A stretch of 64,000 bases of DNA from Solilutibacter silvestris (GCF_002895945.1 NZ_NPZB01000001.1:201501-265500), one strand, 5' to 3'; counted from the stretch's first letter, positions 46,550-58,623 are shown. Notes: generated from the letters alone by a model not told the origin. Made by a program: numbers and translations.

Positions 46550-47371
46550 ATGAGCCTGCCCCATTACGCCGTTCTCGGCGCACCGGTCGCGCATTCGCTA
46601 TCGCCGCGCATCCACGCCGAATTCGCACGCCAGTGCGGCATCGACATGCTGTACGTGGCGATCGACACCGCCGCCGGCTTCGACGTGACGCTGGAGCGCT
46701 TCCAGCGTGCCGGCGGCATCGGCGCCAATGTCACCGCACCCGACAAACTCGCCGCCGCGGCTGCCGCGCAATCGCTGAGTCCGCGCGCGCGCCGCGCCGG
46801 TGCGGTCAACACGCTGATCTGGCGCGACAACCACTGGTTCGGCGACATCACCGACGGCAGCGGACTGGTGCGCGATCTGCGCGAGCGTCGCGACTTCGCT
46901 CCGTTCAGCAAACGCGTGTTGCTGATCGGTGCCGGTGGCGCCGCGCGCGCCGTCGCGCCGGCATTGCTCGATGCCGACATCGCGCAACTCGTCGTCGCCA
47001 ATCGCACGCGTGCCAACGCTTGGGATCTGGTCGACCAATTGCACGACAGCGAACGCGCCATCGCCTGCACGCTGGAAGAATTGCCGGGTCTCGGCAGCTT
47101 CGATCTGGTGCTGAGCGCGGTGCCGCCCGACGAAGGCGATGGGGTGCCGGACTATCCGGCATCGATCCTCGGCGACGAAAGCACCGCGATCGATCTCAAC
47201 TACGGCGCGCGCGCGTTGCCTTTCCTGGCATGGGCGAAAGGCCACGGCTGCACGCGCACCAGCGACGGCCTCGGCATGCTGGTGGAGCAGGCCGCCGACA
47301 GTTTCGAGCTATGGCACGGCGTGCGTCCGCAGACCGATGCGATCTACACGCAGTTGCGGATGGGCGGCTAG
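46550..47371 (+). CDS. aroE: Shikimate dehydrogenase
   Basis: 273 residues. NADP-dependent reduction of 3-dehydroshikimate. Substrate-binding SLSPRIH, catalytic Lys in NVTAPDK, Asp in DITDGSG (the usual N-T-D-G is I-T-D-G here), cofactor GAGGAARA and NRT. It lies 5 bp after hemB, and its product feeds the chorismate used by XanB2 just upstream. The stop overlaps the convergent DUF1501 gene by 4 bp (CTAG). Confidence 0.95.
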   Translation: MSLPHYAVLGAPVAHSLSPRIHAEFARQCGIDMLYVAIDTAAGFDVTLERFQRAGGIGANVTAPDKLAAAAAAQSLSPRARRAGAVNTLIWRDNHWFGDITDGSGLVRDLRERRDFAPFSKRVLLIGAGGAARAVAPALLDADIAQLVVANRTRANAWDLVDQLHDSERAIACTLEELPGLGSFDLVLSAVPPDEGDGVPDYPASILGDESTAIDLNYGARALPFLAWAKGHGCTRTSDGLGMLVEQAADSFELWHGVRPQTDAIYTQLRMGG

Positions 47372-48537
47372 ACCAGCCCCAGATCCACCGGCTTCGCGCC
47401 CGGGAACACGCTGCCGAGTTGCGCAGCGGACAAGCCGTACATGCGATGGAACAAGCCGCCAAGGATGGCGCGGTAGTCGTTGAGCACGGGATAGTCGCGG
47501 TTCTGGAACAGGTTGGGCTGCGACACCACGACCTGTTCGCCGGCAACCCGGCCGCCGTGCAGTGCGCCGCCCAGCACCCAGTACACCGATCCATGGCCGT
47601 GATCGGTGCCCTTGTCGCCGTTCTCGCGGAAGGTACGACCGAACTCGCTGAGCACCAACACCACCGTGTTCCGCCACTGCGGACCGAGCTCCTGCGCGAA
47701 CGCCTGCAAGCCCTGGCCCAACTCGTCGAAGCGATTCGCCAGGTAGCCGGTCGCCGCACCCTGGCCGACGTGGGTATCCCAACCGCCGACATCGACGAAG
47801 CCGAGATTGTATTTGTCGCGCATCAGTCGCGCGATGCGCTGTGCTTCCTGCGCAAAGCCCTTGGCGCTGGCGGCGTTGCGATTGGCCGCTGTCATCTCCT
47901 CACTCAATTCCATCATCACGTCCTTGCGCACTTCCGCGCCCTGCCGGATCGCGGTCGCCAGCGGACTGCCGGCATACATGCGACCGACCACCGCGGTTTG
48001 CTGCGCATCCAGTCCGGATTTGCTGAGGTTGAGCAGATTGACGTTGGGAACCTGCGCGCCGCCACGGAAGGTCAGCGGCAACTGGTCGGTGAAGGACACC
48101 GCGCCACCGCCGTGCAGTACGCCAGCCAGGCGATTCATGAACCCGGAGCTGAAATCGCGGCTGTTGCCCACCGGTTGGCCCAGCTCGATGCTGTCCTGGG
48201 TTTCGAAGTGGCTGCGGGTGAGATCGTCGACACCGGCGAAGGGGATGAAGGCGGCCTGCCCCGACTGGAACATCGGATGCACATGCGCGCGCAAGGCCGG
48301 ATGCAGCGACCAGCTGGCATCCAGCGGCAATGCCGCATCCTTGGCGACAGCGATGGTGGGCCGCGCCGTGTAATAGAAATCGCTGGCGTGCGGCACCAGC
48401 AGATTGGCTGCGTCATAGCCACCGCGCAGGAACACCAGCAGGAACTTGCCGGGCGCGGCGGGCGCGGCGAACAGTTGGCTCGTGCAACTGGCGGCGGAGG
48501 CCAGTGCAAGCAGCTTGAGGACATCGCGACGTTCCAT
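47368..48537 (-). CDS. DUF1501 protein with Tat-type signal
   Basis: 389 residues. Sulfatase-like fold protein of unknown activity. N-terminal ERRDVLKLLALASAA is a twin-arginine-like signal. Conserved elements: FLVFLRGGYDAANL, GGWDTHVGQG, LSEFGRTFREN and TDHGHGSVYW. DUF1501 and DUF1800 genes almost always occur as a pair; their joint role is not established. Start 48537 is 9 bp after the DUF1800 stop. Confidence 0.9.
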   Translation of the reverse strand: MERRDVLKLLALASAASCTSQLFAAPAAPGKFLLVFLRGGYDAANLLVPHASDFYYTARPTIAVAKDAALPLDASWSLHPALRAHVHPMFQSGQAAFIPFAGVDDLTRSHFETQDSIELGQPVGNSRDFSSGFMNRLAGVLHGGGAVSFTDQLPLTFRGGAQVPNVNLLNLSKSGLDAQQTAVVGRMYAGSPLATAIRQGAEVRKDVMMELSEEMTAANRNAASAKGFAQEAQRIARLMRDKYNLGFVDVGGWDTHVGQGAATGYLANRFDELGQGLQAFAQELGPQWRNTVVLVLSEFGRTFRENGDKGTDHGHGSVYWVLGGALHGGRVAGEQVVVSQPNLFQNRDYPVLNDYRAILGGLFHRMYGLSAAQLGSVFPGAKPVDLGLV

Positions 48538-48546
48538 GGCGATCAC

Positions 48547-50067
48547 CTATCGGTTCATGAAATCGGGGGAGGCGAGGAAATAGGTGTTCCATTCCTGCGG
48601 CGACCGCGCCTGCGTCAACGCATCGCGGGTGGGCGCGCTCAACGCCGGCTGCCACGCCTGGTAATACAGCGCATTCTGCAGCTGGGGAAATGCCGGCGCG
48701 TCGGTGGCATTGGGCTGGTCGAGCTTGAACAGTCCGGCGCTGCCGCTGCCGATCGCCTTGGCGATCTCGAAGCGGGTGTTCATCTGCCCGGAACTGACCC
48801 ACGCCGCCTGCCCCAGCGGATATCCGTCAGGCGTCTGCCGTCCGTACAGAGGCTCGCCCATGCGGCCCAGCCAACCCAGCATCGGTCCGGCGTTGAGGAT
48901 CGGCTTGTCTTCGTAGGCCAGGCGTACTGCGGACACGACGTAGTGGATCGGATCCTTGAAGTCGCGTCCCAGCGAGGCATGGAATTCGTCGGAACGGAAC
49001 AACTGCTTGAGCACGACGGCGATCTGACCGTCACTATGCAGATAGGCCTGCGCCAAGCGTTCCACCAATGCATCGGAAACGCCATCGCCGATGAAGTAGA
49101 TCGCAAGCTTGCGCGAGATGAAGTGTGCCGTCGCGGGCTGGCGCGCCAACCGGTCCAGGACTTCGTCGGTTTCGGCCAGGCCCGAGGAACGGATCGGCGC
49201 GCCCAGCACCACCTTCGGCCCGTAGTCATGGCGGCCCGGGTTGAACTCGAACAGACCCGCGCGGCGGTACTGCGCCTGCAACGCCGGCTTGATCTTCGGC
49301 ATCGCGTCGCCCTGGTTCACGCCGAGGCCGGTCAGCACCCGCGCCACTTCCTGCACATCCTTCTGGCTGTAGCCACCGTTCACGCCCAGGGTGTGCAGCT
49401 CCATCAACTCGCGGGCGTAGTTTTCATTGATGTGGCCAGCGGCGTTCTGGTCGTTGTCGAGATCACGCAGCATCGCCGGATGGTGCGCCACTGCGCCCAG
49501 CAAATCGCGGAAGCGCCCAAGTGCATGTGCGCGCACCGCATCCTCGTAATCGGCCAGCATCGGCCTGATATTGGCCTTGTACGAAAACACGGAGAAATGG
49601 TTCATCCAGAACCAGGTCATCTGTTCCTGCAACTGCTTGGGTGAATACAGGTCGCGTAGCAGGGAGCGGGTCGCGGCCTCGCGCATGGGTGCGTTCAGCG
49701 CCTTCTGGTAGGCGTCCTGCAAGGCTTTTTTCTGTTGTTCGTCGTGGATCGGGTCCATCGCCTTGCGCTGCGCTTCGAGCTGGCGCACCAGTTGCGGCAT
49801 CGGCGTGCGGCTGATCTGCATGGCATCGATCTGGGCCTGGATCGCCGGCGGCAACGGCGCAGCGGGATCGGGGCGCAACTGCTCGTCGAGATAGCGGTCG
49901 ACCCCGACCGTCGATACCCGCTGCAGGGTCCGGCTGTCGATGCCCCAGCTGATGCGGTTTCCCAGCTGCAGGCGCTGGACCGGTGTCTCGGCAGCCTGTG
50001 CGATGCCGGCAACCAGCATGCCGAGGGCGGCCACGGGCACCATGTGCGAGCGCGAGGGGAAAGCCAT
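48547..50067 (-). CDS. DUF1800 protein
   Basis: 506 residues. Signal peptide (about 1-26; GIAQA|A). Conserved DUF1800 blocks: NRISWG at the start, TWFWMNHFSVFSYK, HPAMLRDLDNDQNAAGHINENYARELMELHTLG, and GYSQKDVQEVARVLTG. Helical, exported, function unknown; paired with the downstream DUF1501 gene. Start MAFPSRSHM is chosen over an in-frame upstream GTG/ATG because it gives a proper signal peptide. 94 bp upstream is the end of the DUF58 gene. Confidence 0.9.
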   Translation of the reverse strand: MAFPSRSHMVPVAALGMLVAGIAQAAETPVQRLQLGNRISWGIDSRTLQRVSTVGVDRYLDEQLRPDPAAPLPPAIQAQIDAMQISRTPMPQLVRQLEAQRKAMDPIHDEQQKKALQDAYQKALNAPMREAATRSLLRDLYSPKQLQEQMTWFWMNHFSVFSYKANIRPMLADYEDAVRAHALGRFRDLLGAVAHHPAMLRDLDNDQNAAGHINENYARELMELHTLGVNGGYSQKDVQEVARVLTGLGVNQGDAMPKIKPALQAQYRRAGLFEFNPGRHDYGPKVVLGAPIRSSGLAETDEVLDRLARQPATAHFISRKLAIYFIGDGVSDALVERLAQAYLHSDGQIAVVLKQLFRSDEFHASLGRDFKDPIHYVVSAVRLAYEDKPILNAGPMLGWLGRMGEPLYGRQTPDGYPLGQAAWVSSGQMNTRFEIAKAIGSGSAGLFKLDQPNATDAPAFPQLQNALYYQAWQPALSAPTRDALTQARSPQEWNTYFLASPDFMNR

Positions 50068-50161
50068 CGGTTTCTCTACGGTGGCAAGGACAAACCCCAT
50101 TAAGCCGCACCGATGATTACCGCAACCTTTCCACCATCCTTACGGCGCAGTCATGTTGTGG

Positions 50162-51522
50162 TTACAGCAAGCCTTCGCGCTTCACCCGCAGATAACGTTC
50201 CACCAGCGCACCGGGCAATTCCTCGCAGGTGACGTCGAGCACGGTGATGCGTTGCCGGCGCAGGGCATCGTGCACGGCGGCGCGTTGTTGCAGGTAGCGC
50301 GCGGCGGCACCGGCGCGCAAGGCATCTTCCAGTTCATGCACGTCGGAATTCGCCGCCGTATCCAATGCGTGTTCGCGCAGGCTGGCGACGATCACCAGAT
50401 GGCGCGATTGCAGCATGCGGATCGCGGCGAGCATGTCGTCGCTGTCCTCGTCGCGCAGGTTGGTGACCCAGATCAGCAGGCCACGGCGACGCTGTCGGCG
50501 CGACAGTTCGGTGGCGGCGGCGAGGAAGTCGGTGGCGACCGGTTGCGGTTGCAGGTCGTAGGTTTGCGCGAGCAGCGTATCGATCGCGCCCATGCCACGC
50601 TGCGGCGCCACCCAGCGGCGTTCGCCCCCACTGGCGAACAGGCCGACGGCATCGCCTTGGCGCAGTGCGAGATAGGACACCACCAGCGCGGCATCGAGGG
50701 TGCGATCGAAGTGCGACAGTTCGCCATCGCGCGCGAGCATGCGACGGCCGGTATCAACGCAGAGGATCACCTGCTGGTTCTTCTCGTCCTGGTACTCGCG
50801 CGAAATCAATTTTCCCACGCGCGAACTCGCCTTCCAGTCGATCTGGCGCAGGCTGTCGCCTTCGCGGTATTCGCGCATCTGGTGGAAATCGGTGCCTTCG
50901 CCACGGCGGCGCTTGATGTGCACCCCAACCATTCGCGACGCCTGCTCCGCGCTCAACAGCGCGAGATGGGTGAGCGGCGCGAAATTGGGGAAGATGCGCA
51001 GCGTGCGCGATTCGCCGGCCAGTCGCGATTGCCGCCACAATCGCAACGGCGAATGCAGCACCAGTTGCACACGCCCGAAGCTGGCGTTGCCGCGTTCCGA
51101 TGGCCGCAAGCGATAGTCGAAACGGATGATGCGATCGCGCGGCAAGGTCATTCGACGTGGCAGGCCCTTGGCGAACCACGCGCCGGGATGGAGATCGTGC
51201 ACATCCACGCGCACCCGGCGCGGCGCGCGCAATTCCAGCGACACCTCGCGTTCCACACCCAGCGGCAGGATCTCCGGCAACTCCCGGCGTGCCGCCGGTG
51301 TCGGCAACAGCCGCAGCAGCAACAGGTCGAGCAACGCGACCGCTGCGATGCCGGCGCCGGCGAACCACCACCACGCCTGCGGCACCAGCCACAGGCTCGC
51401 GGCAAGACCGAACAACGCCCACGCCGCGATGATTATCACCAGCCACGGCGACGGTCGCGGCCAGTCACGCGCGGGCTGCGGATCGCCGATGGTGACGGCT
51501 TCGTCGCTGGCGACGACCACAC

Positions 51523-51526
<4 letters not shown>
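50162..51526 (-). CDS. DUF58 protein of the MoxR operon
   Basis: 454 residues. Two N-terminal membrane helices (about 26-70), an Ig-like section, then the DUF58 core with GEGTDFHQMREYREGDSLRQIDWKAS and a following von Willebrand A-like region (VILCVDTGRRM). DUF58 proteins accompany MoxR ATPases and are thought to be substrates or partners of the chaperone. GTG start overlapping the moxR stop (GTGA). Last gene of the operon. Confidence 0.92.
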
Positions 51527-52538
<1,012 letters not shown>

Positions 52539-52542
<4 letters not shown>

Positions 52543-53678
52543 AAGCGTTTTCCCAGGTCGATGAGGAGGGCGATGCGTTCGCGCAGGGCGTGGGCGTCGC
52601 CGATGGAGGGGGATTGCAAAGCGCGCTGGACCATGGCGGCAGGCACGCCGGTCGCGGTGGCGATCATCTCCGCCTGCAGCGCATCCGCCTGCGTGGCGGC
52701 GACGGGATCGCGTCGGCGCAATTTCGCGATGAAACGCGTGCGCACCGCCTGGTACAACAGATCGCCGCGACGGAAGCGCCACAGCAATTCGCCGGAGGCC
52801 GTGACGTGTTCGATCAACGAACGCCGTTGTCGCACATGGCCCGGCAGCAGCGGACCGACGCGCTGCGTGCGCCACCACAGCCATGCCAGCAGCGCCAGCA
52901 ATGCCGGCGCCCATGCCATCCAGCCCTTGCGCCAGATCACCAGCCACAGCGACGGCAATCCGGGCTCGTAAATGAGATGGAATGTGCCGCGGCCATCATT
53001 GGGTGCGAGCAGCTGTGCAGCAAGCCACGCATTGACTGGCGATTCGATGGAATTGCGCTGGACCAGCCACAGCGACGACAGCACGTCCACCGATCCCTTG
53101 CCATGGGCGATGCGCGCGACCACCCAGCCACCGTCGGGAGCGCGCAGCCCGAAAACCGGATTACCCTGCGACAGGTTGAAACGCTGGCTGCCGCAAAACA
53201 GTTCTTCCGGCTTCGTGGCGCCCGGCGCGCTGAAGCGCAGGCAGTCGTCGCCGCGATCACGTTTGAGGCGCTGCACGCCGAGGATTTCGGTCAGCGTCGG
53301 CTGGCCGCTGTTGCGATTGAGGTCGGCGTCGCCCTGCGGCAGCGCCACCACCAGATGACCGCCGCCTTCCACCCAGTCGAGCAGGTCGTAGGTTTCGTCG
53401 GCCTGCAAACCGAGCGTGTCCTGCAACATCACCACGGTGTCGCGTTCGCCGAGCGGCGTCAATTCCATTTGCAAACGTCGCCGCGACTGCACCGTGTGCC
53501 CGCTCGCGCGCAAGGCTTTCTGCAAGGGATAGAGACGATTCCACGCCGCCTCGCCGCGCACCGGCAGATCGACCCAATCGCTGACGCGATGCATGCTGTG
53601 GAACCACCACGCCACCAGTGCCGCCATCAGCGCGATGCCGGCGACCACCAAGGCGATGTTGCGGCCGCGCGCGTTCAT
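52539..53678 (-). CDS. DUF4350 membrane protein
   Basis: 379 residues. N-terminal membrane helix (about 9-26), a periplasmic GATase-like domain (YDLLDWVEGGGHLVVALPQGD; GKGSVDVLSSLWLVQRNSI), a second helix (MAWAPALLALLAWLWW) and a cytoplasmic tail. Regular neighbour of MoxR/DUF58. ATG 53678 overlaps the DUF4129 stop by 4 bp. Confidence 0.85.
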
Positions 53679-55276
53679 CGCGACCACCCGAAACTGTGCG
53701 CCAACCCCGACAGCAATCCGTCGAATTCGGCATCATCAGGCAAACGATGCGCGTAGGCGGCGTACTGCCACATGCGCACCAACGTGCGGAATTGCGTGCG
53801 CTCCTCGTCACCAGGCAACTGCGTCGATGCGCGCAGGCATTCGGCTTCGGTGGCGCCGGGCACCAGCAGCACCTGCGTGCGCGCGACCATCGATTCGACG
53901 CCGGCGCGATAGAGCAACGCCAACGCCTGCCGGCGATCACCACTCGCCCACAACCTGCGTACCGCAGTTGGGATATCGTCGGGCAAGGCTTCCGGCGGCG
54001 CGATGTCGACGATGGCGATGTCGCTGGCGCGGCGACGCGCTGATCCACCACGCCATTGCGGCAATGTGCGCACCAGCCACCACGCCAGCAGCCCGACAAT
54101 CGCGGCGACTACCGCCCACGCGATCACCTGCCCGACGGTGCCGAGCCCGCGCGCGAACATGCCCAGCCACGACGGCAGGCTCCATTTGCTCGCCGTTTGC
54201 GGCGTCGGTTTGCGGATCGGCTCCCAGCGCGTGATCTGCTCGCGCGGATGCAGCTCCGGATCGTCCTTCAGTTTCACCATGGCATCGCGCAACGACTGTT
54301 GCTGCGGCTGCAGCGGTCCAATCGCCGCCTCCAATGACTGCGCCGGCACGAGTTTCTGCTGGCCGGCATTGGCCTGCCCGTGGATGGCATTCTGCGGATT
54401 CGCGGCCTGTCCATGGACCGTGTTGTTTTGCCGGTTCGCCTGTGTGTTCCCCTGCGCGTGCAACAGGCGTGGCGCGAATGCGATGCATGCGACCACCATG
54501 GCCGCGCCGGCCAACCGCTGCAGGCGCGCACGCATCCGTCGCAATGCGATCTCGACGTCCCACGCTTCCAACTCGGTGCGACGATTCAGATACAGGCCGA
54601 ATCCGGCACCGATGTAGAACGGTTCGACCAGTGTCGTCGCCAGCCACGCCAGCGCGTTGTAGGCCAGCGCCATGCCCGGCGTGAAGCCGCCCTGCATGGT
54701 CTGCATCGCGCCGGCCCAGGTCTGCGGCAGCAATTCCGGCGGAATGAACATCATCACGAACAAGACCGGCGCCAGCATCAACGCCACTTCGAAGTTCATG
54801 CACACCAGCGTCAACGCCGCGGCATGGCCGCTGGCGCGCGCACCGATCACCCGTCGCCGCTCGCTGCGCTGCTTGGCATCGCCGCCTTCCAGCAGATCGA
54901 CGGGGAGATAGAGCGAACGCGCCGGACTCAATCGACGCCAGAGGAGATGATCGAGCATCGGCCGCGGCAGGCCCCAGCGCCGTTGCGCGCGCAAGGTCTC
55001 GCGCGCGCCGGGCACATCGCCGAACACCGCGCGCGACAACACGTGCAGCACGATGCGATCGAACAGCGGCTTCAACCACCACATCGCGAACAGCGCCCAC
55101 CAGGCGTGATCGAAGATCCAGCCCAGCACGTTCACCACTGCGAACACCGGCAACGTCAACGCCAACCACGGTTTCCACACCGCGCCGGCGTTGCGACGGA
55201 CCAGCGCGCTGCCAAGCTCCATCGCTTCCCACGGCGAACGCGGGCGCAACACCACGGCGGTGCGTTCAATCTGCAC
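53675..55276 (-). CDS. DUF4129 membrane protein
   Basis: 533 residues. The N-terminal half (about 1-250) has several membrane helices. A Gln/Asn-rich linker (GNTQANRQNNTVHGQAANPQN) follows, then another helix and a C-terminal cytosolic DUF4129 domain (PTAVRRLWASGDRRQALALLYR). Start is a GTG at 55276 because AGGAG lies 8 bases upstream; the GTG at 55285 has no such spacing. Overlaps SpoIIM by 11 bp. Confidence 0.85.
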   Translation of the reverse strand: MQIERTAVVLRPRSPWEAMELGSALVRRNAGAVWKPWLALTLPVFAVVNVLGWIFDHAWWALFAMWWLKPLFDRIVLHVLSRAVFGDVPGARETLRAQRRWGLPRPMLDHLLWRRLSPARSLYLPVDLLEGGDAKQRSERRRVIGARASGHAAALTLVCMNFEVALMLAPVLFVMMFIPPELLPQTWAGAMQTMQGGFTPGMALAYNALAWLATTLVEPFYIGAGFGLYLNRRTELEAWDVEIALRRMRARLQRLAGAAMVVACIAFAPRLLHAQGNTQANRQNNTVHGQAANPQNAIHGQANAGQQKLVPAQSLEAAIGPLQPQQQSLRDAMVKLKDDPELHPREQITRWEPIRKPTPQTASKWSLPSWLGMFARGLGTVGQVIAWAVVAAIVGLLAWWLVRTLPQWRGGSARRRASDIAIVDIAPPEALPDDIPTAVRRLWASGDRRQALALLYRAGVESMVARTQVLLVPGATEAECLRASTQLPGDEERTQFRTLVRMWQYAAYAHRLPDDAEFDGLLSGLAHSFGWSR

Positions 55277-56294
55277 GCGTCGCACTCCTGCGTCCGCCCA
55301 GCAGCAACCACGCCAGCACCAGCGTCCACAACATCGCGCCGACCGCGAATTTCACCGACGACGGAATCGCGCCGTTCGACGACCAGAACGCTTCGATCAA
55401 CGCCGCCACGATCAGCATCGCGAAGAAGCCCATGCTCAGCCGCGCGCCATCAAGGCCAGCCGCGATCAGCGCATCGATGCGCCGTCGCCGTCCCGGCGCG
55501 ACCAGGGCCATGCCGATGCGCAATCCGGCGCCACCGGCAATCACGATCGCGCTCAATTCCGGCGCGGAATGGCCGACCACGAATGGCCAGAACGTCGATC
55601 CCGAGCCGATTTGTTGCAAATGCCCGGCCACCGTTCCGCCCATCACGCCATTCAAGACCAGCGCGAACACCGTACCGATCGCCAGGAAGATGCCACTGGC
55701 GAAGGTGCGGAAGCCGATGCTGACGTTGTTCATGACGTAGTAGCCGAACATCCCGACATTGGTGCTGGCCGCGCGCATCTCGTAATGGCCGTGGTCGGCC
55801 GGGTTGTACATGCGCTCGACGTTGGCGACCTGCGCCGGATCCATCAGCGTGTAGACCATGTCCGGCCGCTCAACCGACAGCACGAACGTCACCACCAGCG
55901 GCACCACGAACAGCAGCAGCGATGCCAGCATGTAGCCGCGATGCGCGCGTACCAGTCGCGGGAATTGGTTGAGGACGAAATCGACGACGGGACGGAAACG
56001 CGCGGCCGGCGCGCGATACAACACGTTGTGGCCGCGCTGCATCAGGTCCTGCAGGCGATGGGTCACCGACGGGCTGTAACCGCGACGTCGCGCCAACGCC
56101 AGATGCTGGCAGATGCGGCAATAACGCAATGGCACGTCCTCATCGCGCAAGCCCGTCCACGGACGCCCCGACCAGCGCGTCTGCGGCAATTCGCCGCGCG
56201 CCTGCAACCAGTCCTCGAACTCGCGCCACTCGTCCTGGTAGCGTTCGACGAAGCGTTCCTGGCGCAGCGTGCCACCACCGTTCACCGCACTCAT
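55266..56294 (-). CDS. Stage II sporulation protein M (SpoIIM)-like membrane protein
   Basis: 342 residues. A soluble N-terminal third (FVERYQDEWREFEDWLQ) and then five or six helices with the family's NNVSIGFRTFASGIFLAIGT and VVGHSAPELSAIVIAGGAG. In non-sporulating bacteria SpoIIM homologues travel with MoxR operons; their role is unknown. One-base overlap with the RDD gene (TGATG). Confidence 0.9.
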   Translation of the reverse strand: MSAVNGGGTLRQERFVERYQDEWREFEDWLQARGELPQTRWSGRPWTGLRDEDVPLRYCRICQHLALARRRGYSPSVTHRLQDLMQRGHNVLYRAPAARFRPVVDFVLNQFPRLVRAHRGYMLASLLLFVVPLVVTFVLSVERPDMVYTLMDPAQVANVERMYNPADHGHYEMRAASTNVGMFGYYVMNNVSIGFRTFASGIFLAIGTVFALVLNGVMGGTVAGHLQQIGSGSTFWPFVVGHSAPELSAIVIAGGAGLRIGMALVAPGRRRRIDALIAAGLDGARLSMGFFAMLIVAALIEAFWSSNGAIPSSVKFAVGAMLWTLVLAWLLLGGRRSATRAD

Positions 56295-56983
56295 CAGCGC
56301 CCCAGCAACCAGTTGGCGATGCCTGCGAGTCGCACCACGCCCATCGGCCCGCGCTCGCCGGTGAGTGGCTGCGCGATATCGGCGAGTTCCTGCTGGCGTT
56401 CGGCGCTCAGCAACGGCAGGCGTTCGGCGAAGGCGATGACCGCTTCCTGCTCACCCGGCTGCATCGGCCACAGCGGCGTGGCGATGCCCTGCACGGTGAG
56501 CGCCGCGATCGCATGGGTGGGTTCAACGTGAATCACCAGCGTCGATGCGGCGAGATCGCCAAGTCGCCGGCTCCACGGATCGATCAGGCACGACAGCAAT
56601 CCGAAGGCGTAGAACAGCGGCAGTCCATCTGCAACACGCAGCAGGTTGCGGGTGATCGACGCCATCCACGCCACCGGCGCGCCATCGGCCGCGACCACTT
56701 TCAATCCCATCACCCGCTTGCCCGGCGTCTGTCCATGCCACAGCACTTCGAACAGGATCGGGTAGGCCCAGGTGAACACGAACAGCAACACCAGCCACAC
56801 GCCGGAACCGGTCGCGCCCAGCACGCCGAACAACACCATCGCCAGCAGCACGCAACCGAGGCGGATCGCCGCATCCAGCAACCACGCCAGCGCGCGCGGC
56901 ACCGGCCCTGCCGCCGGCAAGCGCAACGCCACCCCTTCGGGCGTATGGATTTCCCGCACGGTATCGAGCATCGTCTGTCCCAT
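56294..56983 (-). CDS. RDD-family membrane protein
   Basis: 229 residues. RDD signature: Arg in RALAWLLDAAIRLG, then HGQTPGKRVMGLKVV and DPWSRRLGDLAA, with three or four membrane helices. First gene of the RDD-SpoIIM-DUF4129-DUF4350-MoxR-DUF58 operon. Start MGQTMLDTVREIHTPEG at 56983; ATG 56971 has a similar ribosome-binding site. Confidence 0.88.
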   Translation of the reverse strand: MGQTMLDTVREIHTPEGVALRLPAAGPVPRALAWLLDAAIRLGCVLLAMVLFGVLGATGSGVWLVLLFVFTWAYPILFEVLWHGQTPGKRVMGLKVVAADGAPVAWMASITRNLLRVADGLPLFYAFGLLSCLIDPWSRRLGDLAASTLVIHVEPTHAIAALTVQGIATPLWPMQPGEQEAVIAFAERLPLLSAERQQELADIAQPLTGERGPMGVVRLAGIANWLLGR

Positions 56984-57032
56984 CCCCGGACCAGTGTGCC
57001 GCAATGTCATCGCGCCTGCATGACTCCGGCGA

Positions 57033-57587
57033 TCAGCGCTCGCGCGGCACGCCGGTCAGGTATTCATCCTTCAACTTGACGTAGTGGCTGGCGGAATAGA
57101 ACAGCGCGTCGATCTCGGCATCGGACAACTTGCGCACGAACTTCGCCGGCGCACCCAGCCACATCTCGCCCTCGCCCATCACCTTGCCCGGCGGCAGCAA
57201 CGCGCCCGCGCCGAGAAAGCCATGTTGCTGGATCACGGCGCCGTCAAGCACGCACGAACCCATGCCGACCAGGCAGGCGTCCGCGATTTTGCAGGCATGG
57301 ATGATCGCCTTGTGGCCGATGGTGACGTCGCTGCCGATCACCGTGGCGAACCCGCCGAGCTTGGCATGCGGACCGTCATGGCTGACGTGGATCACCGTGC
57401 CGTCCTGGACATTGGTGCGGTCGCCGATGCGGATGAAATTGACATCGCCGCGAATCACCACGAACGGCCACACGCCGACATCATCGCCCAGCACCACGTC
57501 GCCGATCACGCGCGCGGATTCATCGATGTAGACGCGCTCGCCGAGTTTCGGCATCTGGTCGAGATACGGGCGGATGTTCGTGCTCAT
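57033..57587 (-). CDS. Gamma-class carbonic anhydrase-like hexapeptide-repeat protein
   Basis: 184 residues. Left-handed beta-helix of hexapeptide repeats ([37 protein letters not shown]) with metal-ligand histidines in VIHVSHDG and [13 protein letters not shown]. Resembles YrdA/Cam-type proteins; carbonic anhydrase activity is possible but many relatives are inactive. Overlaps the upstream aldolase stop by 4 bp. Confidence 0.9.
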   Translation of the reverse strand: MSTNIRPYLDQMPKLGERVYIDESARVIGDVVLGDDVGVWPFVVIRGDVNFIRIGDRTNVQDGTVIHVSHDGPHAKLGGFATVIGSDVTIGHKAIIHACKIADACLVGMGSCVLDGAVIQQHGFLGAGALLPPGKVMGEGEMWLGAPAKFVRKLSDAEIDALFYSASHYVKLKDEYLTGVPRER

Positions 57588-58603
57588 GCAGCGGCTCCAA
57601 AAGTGCGCAAGGTTTCGATGGTGCGATCGATGCCGGCGTCGGCGATATCACGATGGATGACCATGCGGATGCTCGGCGTGTAACCGATCGACATGCGGAT
57701 GCCGGCGTCGGCGATCGCCTGCTTCAAGGCAGCGAGACGAGGCGCGGGCACGTCGATGAAGACCATGTTGGTGTGTTGCGCGTTCACGGTGAGTCCGGGC
57801 AAGTCGCCCAAGCTGTCGGCGAGCAGTTTGGCGCGGGCATGATCGTCCGCCAATTGTTCGACATGATGATCGAGCGCATGCATTCCCGCCGCGGCAAGGA
57901 TGCCGGCCTGACGCAGGCCGCCGCCCACCACCTTGCGCCAGCGCCGCGCGGCTTCGATCAGCGCGCGCGAACCGAGCAGCACCGATCCCGCGGGCGCGCC
58001 CAGTCCTTTTGATAGACACACCGACACGCTGTCGAATGGTTCCACCAGTTTTCGTGCGGGCAAACCGGAGGCAATCGCGGCGTTGAACAGGCGCGCACCA
58101 TCGAGATGCAGCGCAAGCCCGTGGCGATCGCACAGCGCGCGCATCGCCGCCGGATAGTCGGGCGCCAGCGTCCGTCCCATCCAGGTGTTCTCGAGGCAGA
58201 CGAGCCGCGTCCGCGCGAAATGCGGATCGACCGGCTTGATCGCCTGTTCCACCGACTCCAGCGGCAGGCTGCCGTCCGCAGCCTGCGGGATCGGCTGCGG
58301 CTGGACCGATCCCAGCACCGCTGCGCCGCCGCCCTCGTACTTGTAGGTATGCGCGTCCATCCCGACGATGTATTCATCGCCGCGCTGGCAATGCGCCATC
58401 ATCCCGACCAGATTGGCCTGCGTGCCGGTGGCGCACCACAGTCCGGCCTCGAACCCGAGATCGGCCGCCAGCCGTTCCTGCAACGCATTCACGGTCGGGT
58501 CTTCGCCATAGACGTCATCACCGACAATGGCGCGGGCCATTGCCTCGCGCATGGCGGGCGTGGGTTGGGTCACGGTGTCGCTACGCAGATCGATGTTGTC
58601 CAT
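57584..58603 (-). CDS. ltaE: Low-specificity L-threonine aldolase
   Basis: 339 residues. PLP enzyme that splits L-threonine or allo-threonine to glycine and acetaldehyde. N-terminal [42 protein letters not shown] and PLP lysine 199 in [12 protein letters not shown]. Start MDNIDLRSD. It lies 20 bp after the Nei stop. Confidence 0.93.
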   Translation of the reverse strand: MDNIDLRSDTVTQPTPAMREAMARAIVGDDVYGEDPTVNALQERLAADLGFEAGLWCATGTQANLVGMMAHCQRGDEYIVGMDAHTYKYEGGGAAVLGSVQPQPIPQAADGSLPLESVEQAIKPVDPHFARTRLVCLENTWMGRTLAPDYPAAMRALCDRHGLALHLDGARLFNAAIASGLPARKLVEPFDSVSVCLSKGLGAPAGSVLLGSRALIEAARRWRKVVGGGLRQAGILAAAGMHALDHHVEQLADDHARAKLLADSLGDLPGLTVNAQHTNMVFIDVPAPRLAALKQAIADAGIRMSIGYTPSIRMVIHRDIADAGIDRTIETLRTFGAAA

Positions 58604-58623
58604 GGCGACATGATGCCATCGCG

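Noticed and set aside
46633-49644. 1003-codon open plus-strand frame across aroE, DUF1501 and DUF1800
   Set aside because: It runs out of frame through three confidently identified genes and has the Arg/His/Gln-rich composition of a GC-rich shadow.
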